Part shown: in pieces, positions 16,584 through 25,084 of the stretch
How positions within the stretch are numbered: the stretch's first letter is position 1
Layout: each line of letters begins with the position of its first letter
Assembly (NCBI RefSeq): GCF_026738875.1
Contig: NZ_JAPQFJ010000003.1
Coordinates: forward strand, 62,001-126,000
Length of the DNA stretch: 64,000 nucleotides
DNA from: Clostridium brassicae
Lineage (GTDB): Bacteria; Bacillota; Clostridia; Clostridiales; Clostridiaceae
Direction of reading: 5' to 3'
The notes under the pieces: model-generated
Database searches by the model: none
Seen by the model: only the letters and a program-made list of their open reading frames with translations
Told to the model about the DNA's origin: nothing
Program-made: the position numbers and the translations under genes

Positions 16584-16910
16584 GTGCTAGAACTAAGTAA
16601 TAAAACCAATAATTCAAAATTATTAAAGAAAAAAATGCTTTCTATTTGCCTTATTGCAATATCTTATATAACTGTAACAGTGAAAATTAAAGAGTTATCA
16701 AGTGTTAGAGATTCTTATGTTTTTGGAGAAAAGGTTGCTTACTTTATGGGAATGATAATCGGAATATCTGTTGTTCCATTGGTAGTTTCCTTAGCTATAG
16801 TAGGTTTAAATAAGTTTATTATAAAAAAGGGCAAAGTTTCTTTTTTATCGATTTTTTCTATTGCAATGTTTATCCGATGTCTAGCCATTCTAATACTCCC
16901 GCTCCTTTAG
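16584..16910 (+). CDS. small membrane protein whose 3' end is replaced by a repeat insertion
   Basis: GTG at 16584 follows AAGGGAG; the frame is open further upstream without a ribosome site. It has helices at about 20-34, 50-75 and 88-105. From 16874 onward the codons (RCLAILILPLL, stop at 16908-16910) come from the 107-bp repeat. Removing 16874-17194 rejoins ATGTTTAT to ATGGGTAAC in frame and gives a hydrophobic tail, FIWVTFVLIREWI, ending at TAA 17229-17231, before a terminator at 17247. The original gene was therefore probably 16584-17231 minus the array. The present product is truncated and altered. Confidence 0.65.
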   Translation: MLELSNKTNNSKLLKKKMLSICLIAISYITVTVKIKELSSVRDSYVFGEKVAYFMGMIIGISVVPLVVSLAIVGLNKFIIKKGKVSFLSIFSIAMFIRCLAILILPLL

Positions 16911-17194
16911 CGAGAGCGAAGAATGTCGCGACCCTGGATAACGGTTTCTAAGGAGTAAAACTCCTAAGAATCCTGTTTATCCGATGTCTAGCCATTCTAA
17001 TACTCCCGCTTCTTTAGCGAGAGCGAAGAATGTCACGACCCTGGATAACGGTTTCTAAGGAGTAAAACTCCTAAGAATCCTGTTTATCCGATGTCTAGCC
17101 ATTCTAATACTCCCGCTTCTTTAGCGAGAGCGAAGAATGTCACGACCCTGGATAACGGTTTCTAAGGAGTGAAACTCCTAAGAATCCTGTTTAT
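16869..17194 (+). mobile_element. three tandem 107-bp structured repeats bordered by TTTAT
   Basis: Units start at 16869, 16976 and 17083, each exactly 107 bp, and a final TTTAT closes the array (17190-17194). The units differ at only a few bases. Each unit can fold: TTATCC pairs with GGATAA, CATTCT with AGAATG, CTCCCGCT with AGCGAGAG around a CCTTT loop, and TTCTAAGGAGT with ACTCCTAAGAA around AAA. There are no terminal inverted repeats and no coding capacity. Target-like TTTAT at both borders plus subterminal hairpins resemble IS200/IS605-derived non-autonomous elements. Confidence 0.75.
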
Positions 17195-17246
17195 ATGGGT
17201 AACTTTTGTATTAATAAGGGAATGGATTTAAAGTATTATTAAAGGA

Positions 17247-17273
17247 GGGCTTACTTAGAAGGTAAGTCTTTTT
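17247..17273 (+). terminator. terminator of the interrupted membrane-protein gene
   Basis: GGGCTTACT-TAGA-AGGTAAGTC followed by TTTTTG, 16 bp after the reconstructed stop codon. Confidence 0.75.
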
Positions 17274-17355
17274 GTGTTATAATCTTTTTAGGGTGTAATA
17301 TAATGTATATTTACTTATTAACATAAATTATTTATAAGGGAATAAGGAGAAAAGC

Positions 17356-17586
17356 ATGAATAACAATATTAAATTAAGTAAGGAAAAAAGAGAAGCCATG
17401 ATTTTAGAAATTAAAAGTTATTTTGAAAATGAAAGAGATGAGGAATTAGGAGATTTAGCTTCAGGATTAATATTAGATTTTATTATAGAAAAAATAGCTC
17501 CTGAATTTTACAATCAAGGAATTTATGATGTTTATGCATATATGAATGATAGAATAGAAGATGTTTTAGGTCTTCAAAAATATTAA
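17356..17586 (+). CDS. DUF2164-family small protein
   Basis: 76 residues matching the DUF2164 pattern: an N-terminal KEKREAMILEIKSYFENE helix, then ERDEELGDLASGLILDF and FYNQGIYDV. It is small, acidic, cytoplasmic and of unknown function, widespread in Firmicutes and proteobacteria. Ribosome site AAGGAG, ATG start. Transcribed alone, convergent with the helicase gene. Confidence 0.88.
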   Translation: MNNNIKLSKEKREAMILEIKSYFENERDEELGDLASGLILDFIIEKIAPEFYNQGIYDVYAYMNDRIEDVLGLQKY

Positions 17587-17655
17587 AATGTAGGATGAAT
17601 ACTTCAAAAGAAAGTCGCAGGATGATTTTTACATTTTTGTGAGGGTATAAAAATA

Positions 17656-17677
17656 AAGCATCGAGTTTTCGATGCTT
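17656..17677 (-). terminator. terminator of the helicase gene (bidirectional)
   Basis: AAGCATCGA / TCGATGCTT stem with a 4-nt loop. On the minus strand it is followed by TTTATTTTTATA; on the plus strand by TATTCT. Confidence 0.8.
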
Positions 17678-18785
17678 ATTCTATATTAATCCTAGGAATA
17701 TTCATTTTAATTTCACTTTCTATCAAATCTAAAGTTCTTTTGTCTTTAGGAGCTGCAAATAAGTAAGCATATCCTTCTTCACCAGCTCTCCCAGTTCTAC
17801 CTATGCGATGTATATAACTCTCAGTATTTTCAGGCATATCATAGTTATATATGTGACTAACTCCACTTATGTCCAGTCCTCTTGCGGCTACATCAGTAGC
17901 TATCAAATATTGAATATCTGTATTTTTAAAAGATTTCATTATTCTCTCACGCTTACCTTGAGGTATATCACTATGAATTTTTTGGCAATTGTAGCCTTTT
18001 TGATAAAGAGCTATCTCAAGATTATCAACTCTTCTTTTAGTTCTACAAAAAATAATGGCCATGAATGGATTATCTCTGTCTAAAATTTTACATAAGTCAT
18101 CTTGCTTCCTTCTATCAGTAGTTTCAATGACAACTTGATTAATGTTTTTAAGAGTTATTTCTTCTTTTTCTATAGTTACCACTCTTGGATCATTCATATA
18201 CCTATAGGCAAGTTTTTTAACTTGAGAGTTCATTGTTGCTGAAAAACAAAGAGTCTGACGCTTTGAAGATGTATGTTTTATAATTTTTTCAACTTCATTT
18301 TTAAAGCCCATATAAAGCATTTGGTCAGCTTCATCTAATACTAATGTTTTTAAATTACTAAGGTTGATTGTATTTCTTGAAATATGATCTAGAAGTCTGC
18401 CTGGAGTAGCAATTACAAGATGAACACTACCTTGTAACTTTTTTAGTTGAGATCCTATATCTTTGCCACCATATGCAGCTAATATATTTAACCCTTTAGC
18501 ATTATTTAATTTCATAGCTTCTTCAGTTATTTGAATAGCAAGTTCTCTTGTAGGAGTTACTATTAAACCTTGAACCATATTCATATTAGGAGACATATTT
18601 TCAAACATTGGAAGTAAAAATGCAAGTGTTTTTCCAGTCCCAGTTTGTGCTTCTGCTATTACATCATTACCGTTTTTTATCAATGTTATGCTCTGTTCTT
18701 GAATAGGTGTTGGTTTTGTTATACCCTGGTTTTTTAGAATATTCAATATATCATCACTAAGTCCAAATTCTTTAAAATTAATCAT
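17676..18785 (-). CDS. DEAD-box ATP-dependent RNA helicase
   Basis: 369 residues, a minimal two-domain helicase without long C-terminal extensions (CshB/DbpA-core size). Motifs in order: Q motif (GITKPTPIQ), I AQTGTGKT, Ia PTRELA, Ib TPGRLLDH, II DEAD, III SAT, IV IIFCRT, V ARGLD, VI HRIGRTGRAG. All key residues are present. The role is RNA remodelling in ribosome assembly or mRNA turnover, often important in the cold. Ribosome site AAAGGT. Transcribed alone. Confidence 0.95.
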   Translation of the reverse strand: MINFKEFGLSDDILNILKNQGITKPTPIQEQSITLIKNGNDVIAEAQTGTGKTLAFLLPMFENMSPNMNMVQGLIVTPTRELAIQITEEAMKLNNAKGLNILAAYGGKDIGSQLKKLQGSVHLVIATPGRLLDHISRNTINLSNLKTLVLDEADQMLYMGFKNEVEKIIKHTSSKRQTLCFSATMNSQVKKLAYRYMNDPRVVTIEKEEITLKNINQVVIETTDRRKQDDLCKILDRDNPFMAIIFCRTKRRVDNLEIALYQKGYNCQKIHSDIPQGKRERIMKSFKNTDIQYLIATDVAARGLDISGVSHIYNYDMPENTESYIHRIGRTGRAGEEGYAYLFAAPKDKRTLDLIESEIKMNIPRINIE

Positions 18786-18902
18786 TTTAATTTACCTTTC
18801 TATATTAAACTAATTTTTAGGATGTACAATAAGTTAATTTTATCTTTTGTGCTAGTTAATTATTTGAAAATAATTTACATGAAAGAAATCCCCAAAATAA
18901 TA

Positions 18903-18995
18903 TTTCATTAAAAACAACTCAATAATCAATTGAGGCAAACATATATGTTAGTGTTTTCTAAACACAACATTACCATAAATATTTAAATATTTAAA
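18903..18995 (+). repeat. left copy of a degenerate direct repeat flanking the O-acetylation genes
   Basis: TTTCATTAAAAACAA...CATATAT...TTTCTAAA.ACAA.ATTA.CATAAATATTTAAA recurs at 22314-22393 in the same orientation with substitutions and one gap. The two copies bracket the MBOAT/DHHW pair. The rest of the 18786-19421 gap holds the helicase promoter region and the leader described next. Confidence 0.5.
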
Positions 18996-19149
18996 GACTT
19001 TATTATTATAAGTTTTGTCATTATTGATGATATTTATTAAGAAATAACACCTGATTTCATAAAGAATAGAAATAATTTAACTGATTATATATTTACCTCT
19101 GCCAATATAGATAATTAAGTAGTCTTATAAAAATTAGTTTATAATAAAA

Positions 19150-19290
19150 GATTACTCATAGTAATAGCTGAAAAGGCTACACAGGTAAAGATAATGCTGA
19201 TGCATTGTTTAATGAGCAAAAAATAACTTTAGTACTAATGGAAACAACCTATAAGTTCCTAATTGGAAGCTTATGGGTTATTTTATATTT
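19150..19290 (+). other. candidate structured leader with terminator upstream of the MBOAT gene
   Basis: A stretch of about 95 nt of irregular, less AT-biased sequence precedes a terminator-like hairpin (AACCTATAAGTTCC / GGAAGCTTATGGGTT, then TTTTATATTT; 19247-19290), and the gene starts 130 bp later. The order suggests an attenuated leader or a short independent RNA. I could not match it to any riboswitch class I know. Confidence 0.4.
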
Positions 19291-19421
19291 ATAATTTTAG
19301 TAAAAATGAAAATTCTATAAACTTTGTATTAAATATTTGTTTTTTGTCGAAATAAGTATTTAATTACGTGATATAATAGCCATTAATCAATTACAGTATT
19401 CTAACATAAAGGAGGAAAAAC

Positions 19422-20837
19422 ATGGTATTCAGTTCCCAAATATTTATTTTTATATTTCTACCATTAATTTTGTTGATTTATTATACTATAGGAAACATTT
19501 TCCCTGGTAAGACCTTAAAAAATTATGTGTCTCTTTTTGCAAGTTTAATATTTTATGCCTGGGGAGGAATAGAATATTTACCTTTGCTATGTAGTTCTAT
19601 TCTGATAAATTATATCTTCGGATTACTTATTGACAAATCAAAAGAAAGAAAACGCTTAAAAGGAATTATTCTATTAGTAGGTATAATATTAAATTTAAGC
19701 TTACTTTTTTATTACAAATATTACGATTTTTCAATAAGAAATATTAATAGAATTTTCAATAGTTCGTTTCAATATAAGGAAATCGCACTACCTATAGGAA
19801 TTTCTTTTTTTACATTTCAGGGTATGTCATACATAATTGATATATATAGAAATGATGCAAATGTTAATAAAAATATTTTTTCTGTTGCATTATACATATC
19901 ATTTTTCCCTCAATTAATAGCTGGTCCTATTGTAAAATATAAAGATATATATACTCAAATACGAAAAAGAGAAGAATCTGTAGAGTATTTTAGTTATGGT
20001 ATTGAAAGATTTGTTATAGGATTATCAAAAAAAGTAATTATTGCTGATACTTTAGCTAGGACAGTTGATACAATATTTTCACTTTCAAATGGAGGAATTG
20101 ATCAGCCTACAGCATGGTTAGGAGCTATTTGTTATACTTTTCAAATATATTTTGATTTTTCAGGATATTCAGATATGGCTATTGGGCTGGGTTATTTTTT
20201 TGGTTTTAAATTTAGGGAAAACTTCAATTATCCATATATATCAAAGTCTATAGATGAATTTTGGAGAAGATGGCATATATCTTTATCTACTTGGCTAAAA
20301 GAATATCTTTATATACCATTAGGAGGAAATAGAAAAGGTAATACATATTTAAATTTGTTTATTGTTTTTTTAGTTATAGGATTGTGGCATGGAGCTTCAT
20401 GGAATTTTATTGCATGGGGGATATGGAATGGTGTATTTGTAATTATTTCGAAAATTATAAATAAAAAAAGATGGTATATAAAAACTCCTTCTTTTATCAG
20501 AAGAACAATTACTATGTCTATTGTTACACTAGGATGGGTGCTATTTAGAGCTAATGGATTGATGGATGCAATAAATTATTTATCAATAATGTTTGGAATA
20601 AACAAAGCTACAACGATTACATACCAATTTAGCTATTTTGCTAATAAAAAAATAGCATTTTGGATATTCATGTCAATCATAGGGAGTACTGCTGTAGTTA
20701 GTAACATATTAAAATTACATCAAAATAAAAAAATATTTCAAATAGCAAAAACAGTGTTTATTGGAATTTTATTTATTATTGCAATAGTATTTATAGTTAA
20801 TTCAACATATAGTCCATTTATTTATTTTCAATTTTAA
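19422..20837 (+). CDS. MBOAT-family membrane O-acyltransferase (AlgI/PatA-like)
   Basis: 471 residues, about 10-12 helices. AlgI-type hallmarks: N-terminal MVFSSQIFIFIFLP, FPQLIAGPIVKY (about 167-178), YFDFSGYSDMAIGLG, the basic FWRRWHISLSTWLKEYLYIPLGG segment (read in parts) and the catalytic histidine in GLWHGASWNF (His about 328). These proteins move acetyl groups across the membrane for O-acetylation of surface or secreted polysaccharides. It overlaps no partner but is followed after 14 nt by a DHHW-family protein, the usual second component. Confidence 0.92.
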   Translation: MVFSSQIFIFIFLPLILLIYYTIGNIFPGKTLKNYVSLFASLIFYAWGGIEYLPLLCSSILINYIFGLLIDKSKERKRLKGIILLVGIILNLSLLFYYKYYDFSIRNINRIFNSSFQYKEIALPIGISFFTFQGMSYIIDIYRNDANVNKNIFSVALYISFFPQLIAGPIVKYKDIYTQIRKREESVEYFSYGIERFVIGLSKKVIIADTLARTVDTIFSLSNGGIDQPTAWLGAICYTFQIYFDFSGYSDMAIGLGYFFGFKFRENFNYPYISKSIDEFWRRWHISLSTWLKEYLYIPLGGNRKGNTYLNLFIVFLVIGLWHGASWNFIAWGIWNGVFVIISKIINKKRWYIKTPSFIRRTITMSIVTLGWVLFRANGLMDAINYLSIMFGINKATTITYQFSYFANKKIAFWIFMSIIGSTAVVSNILKLHQNKKIFQIAKTVFIGILFIIAIVFIVNSTYSPFIYFQF

Positions 20838-20851
20838 GGAGGTGTTAGTAG

Positions 20852-22249
20852 ATGAAAAAAATACATTTTTTTAGAATGATTTTATTTCTATTTATAATTG
20901 TATTTCCTATATTTAGTATGAATTTGAAAAGTAATCAAGCTTCAGGTATAGATAATAGGAAACTCACTGAGTTTTCAGAGATATTTTCAGGAGAGAGTAT
21001 TACCCAAAATATACAAAATTATATAGGAGATCGTATAGGGTTTAGAACTGAAATGGTTAACTTATATACTAAATCTATGGATATATTATTTGATGAAATG
21101 GTGCATCCAAGTTATCAATATGGAAAAGATGGATATATATTTCCTAAATTAAAAGAAAATAAAACAGATAAAGAGTTTCAAGAAGCTTATTCTGATTTTA
21201 TACTAAATTTTCAAAATTATTGTACGGATAGAGGAATAAAATTTTTATATGCTGCTGAACCTAGTAAAACAACAATATACTCGGAGTTCCTACCACAGGG
21301 ATATAATTATAACAATGAAAATCTTCAATATTTTTTAAATCTTCTTAAAGATAAAAATGTTAATTATTTATATACTGGAGAAGCTTTAATGAATGCTAAA
21401 AGCTCAAAACAAGTTTTTGATAAAAAATATGATGCTAATCATTGGAATGAAACTGGAGCTATTGTTGGAATTTCATCTATATTAGATAGATTAAATGATT
21501 TAGATTCAAGGATAAATAAATTTGATATTAACAAATTTGAAGCTGTAGATTATACTAATACAACACTTCCAGTTTCATATTTCGGCATAAATGAAAAAAC
21601 TACACACTATAATTTGAAAAAAGACAATTCTGTGCCTATTACTGATTTTAAAGATGAGATTAAGCTGGCTAAGAATTTTACATATTTTGCTCATTATAAA
21701 AATCCTAATAATAAAAATGCACCTAAAATACTTATTTTTGCTGGAAGTTATTTTCAAGGAAGAGACAAGTTCCTTACGGAAAGTTTTTCAGAATTAGTTA
21801 GAATACATAATTATCATAATGTAGTTGATTATGATTATTATATAAACATTTTTAATCCAGATATAGTTTTGTTTGAGTCTACGGAATATACTCATTTAAA
21901 TTATTATTTTCCTGTAGATAAAATGGAAAACACTATTCATAATAAGGAATTTAAAGCGTATTCTAATCTTCCAGAAAGTAAATTTGCATATATAAAAAAT
22001 AATACTTTTAAAAAATCAGATACTAATTTGATGAACTTTTCAATTCCTATAGAAGGAGAGAAAGCATCTTATGCTTATGCTGATATTGCAAATAGAATAT
22101 TAGACTGCAAAGTAAAGGAAGTTAGTGGAAAACAATACGTTGAATTTTCTATACCAACTTCAGAAATAAAAAATTTAAATAAATTTAGTTTATACTTAAT
22201 TTCTCAAAATGAAAGCAAAATTGTAAAACTCCCTTGTAATTTAAATTAA
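20852..22249 (+). CDS. DHHW/AlgX-like extracytoplasmic acetyltransferase partner
   Basis: 465 residues with an N-terminal membrane anchor/signal (about 5-23) and a SGNH-like extracellular domain. The DHHW-family motif is visible as YDANHWNETGA (about 195-205). An IFAGSYFQGRDKF segment further on is the equivalent of the SGNH block with serine. It probably receives the acetyl group delivered by the MBOAT protein upstream (14-nt gap, AAGGAGGTG ribosome site) and places it on a cell-surface glycan. No polysaccharide synthase is adjacent, so the substrate is unknown. Confidence 0.85.
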   Translation: MKKIHFFRMILFLFIIVFPIFSMNLKSNQASGIDNRKLTEFSEIFSGESITQNIQNYIGDRIGFRTEMVNLYTKSMDILFDEMVHPSYQYGKDGYIFPKLKENKTDKEFQEAYSDFILNFQNYCTDRGIKFLYAAEPSKTTIYSEFLPQGYNYNNENLQYFLNLLKDKNVNYLYTGEALMNAKSSKQVFDKKYDANHWNETGAIVGISSILDRLNDLDSRINKFDINKFEAVDYTNTTLPVSYFGINEKTTHYNLKKDNSVPITDFKDEIKLAKNFTYFAHYKNPNNKNAPKILIFAGSYFQGRDKFLTESFSELVRIHNYHNVVDYDYYINIFNPDIVLFESTEYTHLNYYFPVDKMENTIHNKEFKAYSNLPESKFAYIKNNTFKKSDTNLMNFSIPIEGEKASYAYADIANRILDCKVKEVSGKQYVEFSIPTSEIKNLNKFSLYLISQNESKIVKLPCNLN

Positions 22250-22313
22250 TCTCTTGTGATAGTTAGTTTGGTATAATTTACAAATAGAAAAGCTCCAATA
22301 TGATATTATAATC

Positions 22314-22393
22314 TTTCATTAAAAACAATCAAATAACATATATAATAGAGCTTTCTAAATACAAGATTATCATAAATATTTAAAATTTAAATA
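22314..22393 (+). repeat. right copy of the direct repeat flanking the O-acetylation genes
   Basis: Same orientation and order of blocks as 18903-18995. The remainder of the 22250-22654 gap contains a TTTTTTAAAACAGAGCC fragment (22418-22440), also found near 26430 and 46975, and the long AT-rich leader of the cold-shock gene. Confidence 0.5.
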
Positions 22394-22654
22394 TGGAGTA
22401 CTAAACTAGGGGAATTACATTTTTTAAAACAGAGCCTAAATAATTAATAAAAAATTTAAAAAAACACTTGCAATATTTTTTATATAGGATATACTTAAAT
22501 AGAACCTTAATTCAGAAGTAAATGATTTGTTAAATGAATATGTTTCGAATTATCTAAAATTAAGAATAACTTAAGTATATAGATTTCGAAATTTTTATTA
22601 ATGATTTATTTTTACAAAGAATTAAAGGAATAAAAATTTCGGAGGTAAGAAATT

Positions 22655-22852
22655 ATGACAGGTACAGTTAAATGGTTTAACAGCGAAAAAGGATTTGGAT
22701 TTATCACTACAGAAGAAGGAAACGACGTATTCGCTCACTTCTCACAAATCCAAAAAGAAGGATTCAAAACTTTAGAAGAAGGACAAAAAGTATCATTTGA
22801 AATCGTTGATGGCGCTAAAGGTCCTCAAGCTTCAAACATAACTGAAATCTAA
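22655..22852 (+). CDS. cspA: cold-shock protein, CspA family
   Basis: 65 residues, a complete single cold-shock domain: [15 protein letters not shown] (RNP1) and DVFAHFSQI (RNP2). It binds single-stranded RNA/DNA as a chaperone. GGAGGT ribosome site. The codon choice is richer in C-ending codons than neighbours, as expected for a highly expressed gene. The long upstream untranslated stretch is consistent with cold-responsive control, which is inferred. Confidence 0.96.
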   Translation: MTGTVKWFNSEKGFGFITTEEGNDVFAHFSQIQKEGFKTLEEGQKVSFEIVDGAKGPQASNITEI

Positions 22853-22867
22853 TTTTATTAGAAAAAT

Positions 22868-22898
22868 TAAAACCTGAAGATTTATCTTCAGGTTTTTG
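22868..22898 (+). terminator. terminator between cspA and cooS
   Basis: AAAACCTGAAGAT / ATCTTCAGGTTTT with a 2-nt loop and a T run; usable from both sides. Confidence 0.9.
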
Positions 22899-22918
22899 TT
22901 ATATCTTAGAATTAAACT

Positions 22919-24835
22919 TTAGTTTAATCCCATTTTTTTTCTTTTACCTATAATATGTGCTTCTATATTATTTGCTACTTCTATTGGGTCATCTCCAAGG
23001 GCAACTTTCCCTCCTGTTATCCCTTCTACTTCTTCAGTTAACAATTTTACAAGTTTAGGTGCTCCAGTCATAAATGGAACTGGTGATAGATGAGTATATG
23101 CACCATATGCTACTGCAAATATTCCATCTATGGTAGCTTTTTGTTCCATCCATTCAGGAGCAGTAACTGCTATTGGTAAATCAGATACATCAACATCTAA
23201 ATGATCTGCAAGGGCTGTTACAAGCATTGATATTCTACCTGTATCTGTACAAGTTCCAAAACTTAATACTGGAGGTATTTTCAAAAGGTTACAGACTTCT
23301 TTTAGGCCTTCTCCAGCTAAGTTATTTGCTGCTTCTAAGGTACAAAGACCAGCTACTTCTAATGCATGGTTTCCACAACCACCAGAAACAACAAGTATAT
23401 CTTTTTTTATTAATTCTCTTGTAAGATTTACTGTGTTCCAATCCTGTGGTCCATTTCTCAAAGTTGAACAATTGGCTAAAGCTACTACTCCTTTAATTTT
23501 TCCAGCAGCAATTACATCTACTAATGGATCAAGTTTATTTCCAAGTGCACCTAAAACTGCTTCGGTAGAGAAGCCTGCAATAGCTTTTTGAATTATTTTA
23601 GGAACCATAGGTTTAACATTATCTTTACGTTTTTTAAAGTTTTCTATAGCTAAATCAATTAATTTATCAGCCATAGCATCAACTTTTTCAGGATAGTATG
23701 GAATTTTATGTTGCAAACCAGGGAGATCTATAATAGTACTTATACTTACCAAAGTTGCTTGATATTTTTCTGCATAATGATCTATAGCAGGTGGAGAACA
23801 ATTTTCTTCCATTGCCATAACGTCAACAGTACCTGTCGCTAAAAGTGGTTCTATAGATAACCAATTTCCCATTAAACCTACAAAAACATCATCTACTTCA
23901 AACCTTTGTAGTAATTCTTGACCTGTTTCAATAGAACCTACTACTCTAAGCCCTTTTGCTCCTGCTGCTCGTGCTTTTTCCTGAATTTCAGTCATTTTAG
24001 CTTTTTGTATTGTTGCAACACCACCCCAAGGTTGATGACCATTAAATACTATATTTACGTATTCAGGATCCATAATACCTAAATCTACATTTACTTCATG
24101 AGGCATAGGTGTTCCAAACAAGATATCTTGTGTCATTTCAAGTCCAATTTGTGAATTGTATATAGTAGCAATACCTAAGCGTAAAGCTTTTGCTGCTAAA
24201 GATACGTAACTTCCATCTACATTTGTCAAACAACTAGCTACACAATTTTGTTCTTCATGAACAGTACCAGCAGGATAAATGTTTAATTTTCTCCAAAGCT
24301 CTTTTCTTTTTTTAGGAGCAAATACTTCCACCATAAGGTTTTTATCTTCTGAATCAATTTTTTGCTGTTCTTCTAATAAATCTGCTAATTGTATAGCCAT
24401 TTTATTTGTATCTTGATTTGTATCAATCCCTAATTTTTCACACATCCATTTCAACTTATTTACATCTTTAATTGAAAAAGGAGTTTTTCCCTCTGCTGTT
24501 GCTTTTAATGTACGAAAAGCTTCATATGCGTGATGGCTATATGTACCTGCACCCATTATGTTTTTTAATAAGAAGTTTCGCATTGCCATGGCATCTGGGC
24601 CAATTCCACAAACTCCTTTATCTTGATCTCCTTTCTCATTTATTCTACATGGACCTTGAGAACATAGCTGACAACTTAAACCTTGAAGGCAAAATTTACA
24701 GCGAATTTTTTCTTGGGCTGCCCATCTGTCAAACACATTAGACATCCCATCTTCTCTTATACGTTTTAACATCTCTTCAACTGAGTCATGATAGCTTACA
24801 CGGCCCTCAGCTTTTTCTAATATAGTTTCATTCAT
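22919..24835 (-). CDS. cooS: carbon monoxide dehydrogenase catalytic subunit, atypical
   Basis: 638 residues, full CooS length, for CO/CO2 interconversion at a Ni-Fe-S C-cluster. N-terminal cysteines 46, 49, 55, 58, 63 and 76 cover the B-cluster and part of the D-cluster. Aligned by eye to the Carboxydothermus enzyme, the second D-cluster Cys is Ser54, with an extra Cys49. C-cluster ligands present: His267, Cys346, Cys456, Cys487, Cys529. The position equivalent to Cys295 is not cysteine (GSIETG, 300-305, where typical enzymes have GICCTG). No CooC, CooF or acetyl-CoA synthase gene is adjacent. An altered cluster or activity is possible. Confidence 0.9.
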   Translation of the reverse strand: MNETILEKAEGRVSYHDSVEEMLKRIREDGMSNVFDRWAAQEKIRCKFCLQGLSCQLCSQGPCRINEKGDQDKGVCGIGPDAMAMRNFLLKNIMGAGTYSHHAYEAFRTLKATAEGKTPFSIKDVNKLKWMCEKLGIDTNQDTNKMAIQLADLLEEQQKIDSEDKNLMVEVFAPKKRKELWRKLNIYPAGTVHEEQNCVASCLTNVDGSYVSLAAKALRLGIATIYNSQIGLEMTQDILFGTPMPHEVNVDLGIMDPEYVNIVFNGHQPWGGVATIQKAKMTEIQEKARAAGAKGLRVVGSIETGQELLQRFEVDDVFVGLMGNWLSIEPLLATGTVDVMAMEENCSPPAIDHYAEKYQATLVSISTIIDLPGLQHKIPYYPEKVDAMADKLIDLAIENFKKRKDNVKPMVPKIIQKAIAGFSTEAVLGALGNKLDPLVDVIAAGKIKGVVALANCSTLRNGPQDWNTVNLTRELIKKDILVVSGGCGNHALEVAGLCTLEAANNLAGEGLKEVCNLLKIPPVLSFGTCTDTGRISMLVTALADHLDVDVSDLPIAVTAPEWMEQKATIDGIFAVAYGAYTHLSPVPFMTGAPKLVKLLTEEVEGITGGKVALGDDPIEVANNIEAHIIGKRKKMGLN

Positions 24836-24975
24836 TAAATAATCACCTCTTTTTAGTTTGCTATATTAAGTTTTCACACATATCAGTATAAATATGTATT
24901 ATAATGAAATCTAAAGAGTAATGGCTTTAAATGGTTAATATTTAAATTCTTATAAATGGAAAAGAGGTAGTAAGT

Positions 24976-25047
24976 ATGTTAAAGACAAACAAAGAAAAAG
25001 TTGTTAAATGGTCTGTTCAAGGAAAGGTGCATCATCCATTATTTTAA
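24976..25047 (+). CDS. possible 23-residue peptide
   Basis: ATG with AAAGAGGTAG upstream; basic, soluble peptide (KTNKEKVVKWSVQG) ending in HHPLF. It lies 37 nt before the GNAT gene and could be a leader peptide. The size makes it uncertain. Confidence 0.3.
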   Translation: MLKTNKEKVVKWSVQGKVHHPLF

Positions 25048-25084
25048 TTAATAGAGGTTAATAAAATGAAATATGGAGGAATAT

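Noticed and set aside
16869-17194. CRISPR array
   Set aside because: The units are 107 bp and nearly identical throughout; there are no short repeats with unique spacers and no cas genes.
16869-17194. Known self-cleaving ribozyme (hammerhead, twister or similar) in the repeat unit
   Set aside because: The unit has nested stems, but I could not place the conserved core of any ribozyme class I know, e.g. the CUGANGA...GAAA pattern of hammerheads.
19150-19290. c-di-GMP riboswitch before the O-acetyltransferase gene
   Set aside because: Attractive from context, but the conserved core elements of the c-di-GMP-I and -II classes are not present.
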